A stretch of DNA of 64,000 bases, taken from NCBI GenBank assembly GCA_001630475.1, contig KV419440.1, forward strand, positions 1 through 64,000. The letters run 5' to 3'. The number at the start of each line of letters is the position of its first letter. Position 1 is the stretch's first letter. The notes beneath the pieces are model-generated. The model did no database searches and was not told the origin of the DNA. It saw nothing but the letters and a program-made list of their open reading frames with translations. Below, piece by piece: positions 56,839 through 64,000 of this stretch. A program made the translations under genes and the position numbers. Origin of the DNA: Sistotremastrum niveocremeum HHB9708. Lineage: Eukaryota; Basidiomycota; Agaricomycetes; Sistotremastrales; Sistotremastraceae.

Positions 56839-59800
56839 ATGGACTCTCCGCTTCAGACACCCACTCTCTTCTCGACGCCTGTTCATCTACATCCACTATC
56901 TCCGAATGATACACCGAACTCTGGTTCGCGGCGAAGACGGCAGCGCGCATCCGTCGAGGAAACGTCTGACCGAGTGCACAGTAGTGCAAGCTACTTCGCT
57001 CCTAAGCCTGAAGATGTAGTATCCCCAAGCAATACTATTCGCTGGAACGAAAGTAGTCGAGGCTACGACCAGGGCCAACCAGCTCAGTCAGACTCAATGA
57101 GTGCCACGCTGTCTTCGCCGAAACCCTTTGATCGCACCCTGCCCCCACCAGTGTTCGTAGTTGACTCCAGTCAGGCTCCGTCGACAGCCCTAAGCACTCC
57201 ATGGCATACTCTGCCTGATACAGAGATCACGCAAGCAATCTCTGCGATTGCCCTTCCACTCGATGCAGAGAACGATCCTGCAGCCGAACTTAACCCATAT
57301 CATATGGTTTTACGCTCTCTATCATCGGCCTTGCATGCCGCTAATACTGCGAGGGAAGAGTGGGAATCTGCGAGGAAACGTCTAGAAGAAAAACGAAAGC
57401 AAGCTGAGCTGGAGATTCAAGATATGCAAAATGAATCAGAGAAGGCGGGGGCGAAGAAAATCATCAGTCTGTTGTTTGAGGCAGAGAATGGTGCTCATAT
57501 GGACTATTTGGTGCGTCCCCTTTTCCCGTCAATGAGATGTGAATACTGATCCTGCTGTGGCAGTCTATTCATGAATCTCTGGAAGAGGCGATGGGGAATG
57601 TGATGACGCCGCTCGTCAGTCGTTCACCCCGTCCTCCGTCCTCTGCTTCGTCAAGTATGCGATCCCCCAGCCCTGAGCCGTCCAGCTTCCGAAGTCAAAG
57701 CCCCTTTCAGAGCCAAAATGGTTTGCAAAGCCTCGGTGTCTTTGACTCTCGTACTTCAGACATCTCTCGCAGTTCATCGGTCTCAGATGCCAACGAACTT
57801 CTTGGCGACACTCTAGATACTTCTTCTCCCGCGTTGGTTGTTCCACGACCCCGCACTCCTTCCCGTATCTCTTCTAGAAACATTAGGAACCGATCCTCCA
57901 ACTGGGTAGAATCCTGGTTTCCGAAAACGCCAACGAAGACAAAAGAGCGATCTGGTAACGACTCTGACGACGGGTCAAAGAAAGAGGGATCAAAGAGGAA
58001 AGGCATGTTGGGAGTTCTAGGCCTCACTCTTCCTTCCCATACCGCCACGGCGATCATCGGAACTGGATACGCCAAGGCCAAAATCCGTAGAAAGAAAGAA
58101 AAGGACACCGATAGTGTATCCGTGAGCACAGATGCACGCTCCAGCATAGACGCCTCTTCGATCGGTCCTACATCTCCGTCTGTCCCCACACCATCGGTCA
58201 ACTCCCCTGTGCAGAATCTATTTATTCCGCCTGCTATTGCACCTCCGCAATTGACAACTGCGGCGGAGCCTTTGGCACCCTCTGCCTCTTTCCAGTCGAG
58301 TGCTGCATCCACCGGATCGAAAGATCACCAAACCCCACCGCATACACAAGGCGCGGCGGTTCAAGCCATCGTCAATGCCACCCGAATCATGTCTTCGGAC
58401 CCATCATCTATCCTTTCCGATCCTTCCTCAACATCAGATTTAGTGAAAGCTTCCGCTTGGGAACTTGTCACATATGCGCGCTCGATCGGACTAGTATATA
58501 CCAAATCTACTACACAAAATTCGAGAACCAAATCGAAACCTGCACCACCGCCTGCACCTGCCGAGGAGCCAAAAGAGGTGGCAAAAGACAAACCAGATTG
58601 GAACCCATCTGCCCCGTCTGGTGAACTCTCACTTCCGAGTACCAGTGTCAGTGTGAGATCTCACCTGAACAAAACCCTCAATGCAACGCGCAAAGGTTCC
58701 TTATCGCTAGGCTATGGCAATCCTCTCTTCAGCACCCTCGCATCGCAACAACAAGCTCTATTTAGAAGAGTCTCGTCCGTAGATGTCACTATTCCGACTG
58801 CAGCTTCGCCTCAACTGGGACAAGAGATGAACAGCGGCCCTTCCACCGTGCGCAGCGTTGCGATGGAAAGCATCGTCCCCGTGCATTTCAAACCTCCTAC
58901 CCTGTCGCACGCTTCATCAATCGCATCTCCGACATGGGCTCATTCCTCCAATGCCCTGTCACGATTCGTCTCTTCCGTGGACGTTCCAGTATTACCACAT
59001 GCCACTGCCCTGACAGACAAGTACGGTTTCACATACACGCCATCGAAATACGATGCCCTCCTTCTAGTGCGAGCGAAAGACGTGAAATGTACCGCACCCG
59101 CGTGTCTCACCGGAATACGTATCGCCGATCGTTGTGAAGACGACGTAGAGCCAGGCCCGGAGGACGAGTTGAGAGATATGGATATCGTGAATGGAGACTG
59201 CGACTGCGATGGGAGTGGATTCAGGAAAGTCATCATCCCCGAGGACGGGGGATCGTTGACTTCAGCACTATCAAGTGCCCCGACGACATTCTCTCAAGAT
59301 TCCCAACCCTCTTCAAAGGGGAGCAGTTCGATACTTGTCATCGGGGGCGATTCGCCGACACATGCCTGTCAAAAGACTATTCGGAAGCTTCTCGATGAGC
59401 TCAAAGATATCCACGATTCACAGCAGAGACAACATAAATCTGCCTGGGTCACATTTCTTAAAACACGAGAGACAGCGCTGAAGAAGGGATCCGGAAAATC
59501 GAATAATCCACTCACTTCTTTCGCTGCGTCATCTGGAGCAGCTGCGATGCTCGGTATAAAAGGCGCAGACGTCGAAGACGAATTAGCGCATCATCAAGGT
59601 CTCATCGGGTTCGCCCAAATGGGTCTTTCGTCAAATCGGGTCGATGAACGGAAAGAGCTCGATAAACTCGTTCGGGCGGGTATACCTCTACAGTACCGCG
59701 CAAAAGTATGGAGCGAGTGCAGCGGTGCGATGGAGATGATGGAGCCCGGGACGTTTCATGATCTTGCTGGCAAAGATGGAAGTGTGGCTTGTGAAGAAAT

Positions 59801-60633
59801 CGCGAAGGATATTTCGAGAACTATGCCTGCCAATATATTCTTTGGAGGTGCTGGACCGGGAGTCGAGAAACTCAAGAGAGTCTTGGTTGCGTATAGCTGG
59901 TAAGCCTGCCCTTCTGCGACTGATTTTGATGATGTTGACGATGTTTAAGGCGTAATCCTGCGGTTGGGTATTGTCAAGGGATGAACCTTGTCGCTTCAAC
60001 CTTGCTCCTCGTCCATGCAGATGAAGAAGACGCATTCTGGATGCTAGCAGCTATCGTGGAGAAACTCCTTCCAGAAGAGTTCTTCTCTCCGACACTCCTC
60101 GTCTCCCGTGCATGTCCTCTGGTCTTATTAGACTATGTCCAAGAACTCTTACCGAAATTATATTCCCATCTCGTGAAACTTCAAGTCGATCTCCCCGCTA
60201 TATGCTTCTCTTGGTTCCTGTCCCTCTTTACGGACTGTCTCCCGGCCGAGGTGAGTTCTCTCTCGCTTTGATATAGCCGGGCGCTACTGACGGTGGTGCG
60301 TCGAAGACGTTATTCCGCGTATGGGACGTCATGTTCATCGATGGCCTCGACGTCCTCTTCCGAGTCGCCGTAGCAATTCTCAAGATAAACGAATCCGAAC
60401 TCATATCATGCGACTCTGTCGCCGCTCTCTACAGCGCATTAGAAAGTCTGCCGACGAGGATGTGGCAGCCTGATCGACTTTTACAAGTTCGTCCTCTGTG
60501 GTTTCTGATTCTGAAATGTAACACTGATGGTGTTCGTTAGATGGAGGTCGATTTACGATCGACATTGGGTCATTCTGATATACTCAAGACACGCAATCAT
60601 CACGTCGCGGAGCTTCGAAGTCAACTTGCATGA
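56839..60633 (+). CDS. TBC-domain Rab GTPase-activating protein, 1,193 aa
   Basis: Five exons (56839-57510, 57564-59899, 59950-60250, 60307-60486, 60541-60633) give 1,193 residues. The start is the first ATG, MDSPLQTPTLFSTPVHLHPL. A coiled coil lies near residues 170-215 (EWESARKRLEEKRKQAELEI). Then comes a long Ser/Pro-rich region, and the DKYGFTYTPSKYDALLL motif that precedes TBC in several fungal GAPs. The TBC domain spans about residues 915-1165: KLVRAGIPLQYRAKVWSECS, the arginine-finger motif IAKDISRT (IxxDxxRT) and the glutamine-finger motif YCQGM, followed by LFRVWDVMFIDGLDVLFRVA. Both catalytic fingers are present, so GTP hydrolysis on a Rab is expected. The Rab target is unknown. Confidence 0.9.
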
Positions 60634-60914
60634 ACTCACGTAGCAATTCATATCCGGACTCCATTCATTCTCCATTCATTCGAACCATTATATCGCATGC
60701 ATCATTGCATATATATCGTGTAATTATTTCTCTCATCGCCCTGGTTATTCCTGATTATCCGCGAGGTACGCGGTTCTGGGTTTGGATGTAAATCGTAATA
60801 GGGTAGGTAGCGAGCCCCGGGGTCGGGTTGGTAGTATTCAAAAGAACAGAATAGAAAGATGATAATACAGTGTATTCTTGACTTGCTCAAGTTGGATCAT
60901 TCGGATTCTCGAGA

Positions 60915-61577
60915 TTAGACAGTCCGTCGATCAGTCATCACGCGAACGATACAGCCGGTCCCAGCCACCTCAGTCAACTGCCTTTCATCAGTCTCCAACA
61001 AATCTCCAGTGAGCGACGATACGTACCTTCTCATGCCACCCCAGAAGCACACTCCCACTGACCTCACCCCATCCCGGCATACCCATACCTTTGTAGAGGT
61101 ATTTCATGAGAGTATCTTGAGCTGTGCTATCGAGGGATTTGATCAATGGCTGGACGTCAGTTGATTTTGTGGAGTTGAGGATTAAGACGACGGTTTGGAG
61201 AGTCAAATTCTGGATTTCATTAGTAACTCGCAGGAATTACAAGGCAGGCGCAGCAAGAGTGAGAGAAGGAGGAAGAAATACCTTGGCTTCATCCACACCC
61301 GGTCCATACGGTGGTTGATCCAAAATCGTCAACAACGCCCCGTGATTATCACCCCTAAATACCCCAGACATTAACACCTCGAATCGCAAAGTCACCGACC
61401 GAGATAATTGAACAAAGTGACGCACTTCGCCAATGCACTGCGCACAGCAGCAGCCTTCTGCTTCGCATCGCTCAATACCGTCGAGGGGTCTCGCGGATCA
61501 GGATCGTATAGATCGGTTTCTAGGAGGAGGTCTTCGTCGTATTGGTCTATGTCGATTTTTCGGAATGCAGTGTCCAT
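60915..61577 (-). CDS. ARC15: Arp2/3 complex subunit ARPC5 (p16-Arc)
   Basis: This minus-strand gene of several exons starts at ATG 61575-61577 and ends at TAA 60915-60917. It reads MDTAFRKIDIDQYDEDLLLE, TDLYDPDPRDPSTVLSDAKQ, then GDNHGALLTILDQPPYGPGV, DEAK-NLTLQTVVLILNSTKS, TDVQPLIKSLDSTAQDTLMK, YLYKGMGMPGWGEVSGSVLL, GWHEK and LTEVAGTGCIVRVMTDRRTV. The motifs LMKYLYKGM and GWHEKLTEVAGTGCIVRV are family hallmarks. ARPC5 bridges the Arp2/3 complex that nucleates branched actin for endocytic patches. It converges with the TBC GAP, whose stop is about 280 bp away. Confidence 0.95.
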
Positions 61578-61949
61578 TGGGTATGAGGGCAAGTGGGTTA
61601 AGGTCTAGGAGCGAGCTTGGGATTGAGGCAAGGATTGAGGGCAACGGCGTGAATTCGGAATCGGAATTAGGAAGTGGGTGGTCGTCCGCGACCGCTACCT
61701 AACAAATCCCATAGGCTAGGTTCGTCATTGTGCCTCTGTCTCTCTTCTAATCTAATCGACTTGAAATGCTACAGAAGATATATTGTATTGATCAATGAGG
61801 GAAAGGTGTCCACAGGTCGCGTCAGGGTTGCACGTCTAAACGAGGACATCGGCCGAGTTAAATGATGGGTCAATGATGACATTCTGTTATCCTTCTTGAT
61901 CCTAAGATAGGACCTCACGCCTCACTCGATCTTTCTGATGAAGCAAGGT

Positions 61950-62825
61950 CAGATGCGAAATTCCGGGCTGGATAGGTGATTCTAATGCTGGATTACGCGT
62001 TCATCGAGGACGTGGAGAAGAGAGAAGAACTTGGACTGATATGTGGACATCCTCTGGGGACGTTACGCTGTGAGATTACGAGAGTACGAGTGGAAGGAAT
62101 GGCCAGAGGAGGGCGCTGGCGTTGACGGTGAGCAAGTCGTCCTTGCAGTGAAGTGAGTAGTACTATTAGTAGTATTACGCTCGTGGTATCACGGGCTCTA
62201 ACGTTAGACTTCTCTTCTCTGATTTGACAATATTGTAACAGTCGTGTAGCAGTTGTGTAGCTGTAAAAATAAATATCATTCACCTGGAATATCGGAGGCA
62301 GTGTGTGGCATAATGTCCGACCATCAGCTGTGGGCTTGTTCGCTACTTTGTTCACTAACTGCTATTCGCTCGTACTCTAGCAGACGAGGCTCCCATCAGG
62401 CTTCGACAATGCGATATACCATCCAGATACCGTGATTTGATCTCATGATGACTTATCTCAGGCGTCTCATGACCACTGGTACCGTCAATATGGCACGAAT
62501 TCGAATTGTAAGTAATGCTACAGTCCAAGTATTGATGCTTCTGGTACTAAAACGTCCCTGGCTCCGCTGTAACCCACTCGGACCATACGGATGGTGAAAG
62601 ACAAACCCGTTGATGCTATTTTTCCAAGCAAATTTTGACCGGCTAAAGTCATTCGACGGTCCTCAGGCTCCTATCAAGTCAGACGCATATGGCTCGTCTT
62701 TCGCTCACTGACTGCGTAATAAAGAGTCTTTGAGGCTGGAGCATGATGAAATCCTGGCCCTTCGAGGTCTTTCTCCCTGTTAGCCTTGACGTGCAGCTAT
62801 CGTCGCAACCAAGTCGTCCGCTGCC
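61950..62825. repeat. Duplicated upstream region, copy B
   Basis: This is the counterpart of 46,390-47,604 (see copy A for shared landmarks), again lying directly before a mucin-like membrane protein gene in the same orientation. It is about 340 bp shorter than copy A, so indels are extensive. Confidence 0.65.
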
Positions 62826-64000
62826 ATGCCAAGATTGGACGAGGTCCTGAAAAGCCGAAACACGAAAGGCCCTCTAGGTATTCTTCCTTCTCCTCCTTAT
62901 CCGCCCCGTCTAATAATCACAATATAACATATAGGACCCCCCTCTGGATCAACCACGCTCGACCGCTCTTCGGCACCTTGCCACTTCCCCTCCGCGACGG
63001 TTTTCATGGTCTACACAACAACTTTTGTCCGCACGAACCCCGCCTCCCAATTTGAAAAACGGACAATAACCACACCCACGGTTCCATCCCCCTGGCCTTC
63101 GTGGTGGGGTTTGGGACCCGTAATTCCACCTCTCTCTACCAACTCGGATCCTCCTCCTGATCCTTCTTCTGCCCTATCCACGACTTCCTCTTCATCGATT
63201 CAGGAATTGTCGAGTGCAAGTGATGGTGCTGAATCGACTTCCACGATGACGACGACGACTTTCCTGAGTACGAGCATGACTACTTCTATTTCTACGAGCA
63301 CGGACACGATGAATCCTACGAGTACGGGTACAGCGACTTCTGCGAACACGGGCACAATGATCTCTATGAGCTCGAGCACAATGACCTCTACCAGTACGGA
63401 GGCGAAGACTCCTACGAGGACGAACACGAGTACAGTGACTTCTACGAATATGAACACAATGACTTCTACGAATACGAACACAATGACTTCTATGAGCACA
63501 AGCACGATGAGTTCTACGGGGACGAGCACAATTCCTTCTATGAGCACAAGCACAATAACCTCTACGAGCACTGGCACAACGATCTCTGCCAGTACTACCA
63601 TTAGTACGATACTCGCGGACAGCGTCTCAACGATCAGTCCCGTAGGTCTTTCTCTGGTATAAGCCTCTGATCTTGATTTTAACCGCCTCACTATACAGCC
63701 CCAATCAACTTCACAAAACTCAACTATACTAATAGCACCCTCATCCCACCCTACCGAAGCACTCTCCAAAGGTGCCCTATCAGGCATAGTAATAGGCTCC
63801 CTAGTCGCCCTATCGCTTGTATCCGCCTTCCTCTTCTGCTACATCCGCAGACGACGAAATAGAAATCGAAGAGGGCAGGTGCAGGTCGTTAGTCAGTTTA
63901 TAATCCAAACTCCTGCTGGTGAACCGGCCGGGATCAGTAAGTGTCTTTTGCGTCTATGATTTCGAACTTGAGGTCGAGAATGCTGTAGGAGAACGCGGTA
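62826..64000 (+). CDS. Mucin-like single-pass membrane protein B, partial at window end
   Basis: Exons 62826-62877, 62935-63641, 63699-63936 and 63989-onward, with the 3' end outside the window. Splice phases match paralogue A. The reading runs MPRLDEVLKSRNTKGPL, HFPSATVFMVYTTTFVRT, the conserved dibasic site SQFEKR, then a Trp-rich patch PWPSWWGLGP. A long Thr/Ser/Met-rich tract of about 8-residue repeats follows, then QNSTILIAPSSHPTEALSKG and the membrane helix ALSGIVIGSLVALSLVSAFL with FCYIRRRRNRNRRG. The last bases read R-ERG, aligned with the start of A's cytosolic tail. The ATG aligns with the second Met of A. A wall-associated or sensor-like role is inferred. Confidence 0.75.
63270..63600 (+). 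repeat. 24-bp minisatellite coding for Thr-rich octapeptides
   Basis: Within protein B, units close to ACAATGACTTCTACGAATAC + GAAC recur with a 24-bp period (best at about 63,430-63,530) and encode TMTSTNTN-like octapeptides. Outer units are more diverged but keep the period. The frame is preserved throughout. Confidence 0.8.

Noticed and set aside
63200-63787. 195-codon minus-strand open frame of repeated VEVIVLVLIE-like hydrophobic residues
   Set aside because: It is the antisense image of the Thr-rich minisatellite in protein B; the repeat keeps the opposite frame open.

Overview
The window looks like a stretch of an Agaricomycete-type basidiomycete (mushroom-forming fungus) nuclear genome. 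The evidence is the short spliceosomal introns (most that I placed are 46-62 nt, GT-AG), dense genes on both strands with frequent head-to-head pairs, Ser/Pro-rich regulatory proteins, F-box proteins of the expanded agaricomycete style, duplicated CON-6 genes and small Zn(II)2Cys6 proteins. No species is claimed. Exon boundaries given here were worked out by hand from frame continuity and GT/AG signals; no alignment or search was run.

Layout. (1) 1-3,100: an AT-rich repeat island with a probable LTR fossil, a short foldback, an ATATC-rich inverted-repeat element, and a well-preserved 300-bp hAT-like MITE with an exact 8-bp target duplication plus two relatives. (2) 3,500-34,500: a gene-dense housekeeping block: ataxin-2/Pbp1 homologue, two unknown proteins, an endonuclease/exonuclease/phosphatase-fold protein, Yip4/YIPF6, proteasome ATPase Rpt2, a Rom-type Rho GEF, a tail-anchored SAM-like protein, a Q/P-rich protein, a TTC9-like TPR protein, a small complex I-type subunit, an F-box protein, a DM9 protein, two more unknown or TPR proteins, and Coa6. 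(3) 34,500-47,600: gene-poor, except for a tandem array of three paralogous mini zinc-cluster proteins (36,953-42,569) with identical six-exon structure. (4) 47,600-52,200: a mucin-like single-pass membrane protein and two divergent CON-6 genes. (5) 53,300-61,600: a second F-box gene, a small multi-exon gene with no long ORF, a 1,193-aa TBC Rab-GAP, and ARPC5. (6) 61,950-64,000: a second copy of the mucin-like locus with its upstream DNA, cut by the window end.

Themes. Cell wall, morphogenesis and trafficking functions recur (Rho GEF, Yip4, TBC GAP, Arp2/3 subunit, wall-sensor-like membrane proteins), as do respiratory assembly (Coa6, complex I-type subunit) and proteostasis (Rpt2, F-box, TPR). 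I infer no operon-like co-regulation, but several head-to-head pairs share intergenic regions of about 100 bp.

The most distinctive finding is the three-gene array of short zinc-cluster proteins, in which the sixth zinc-binding cysteine lies in a 15-nt micro-exon. Next is the duplicated mucin-like locus, where one copy has a period-8 Thr-rich repeat expansion.
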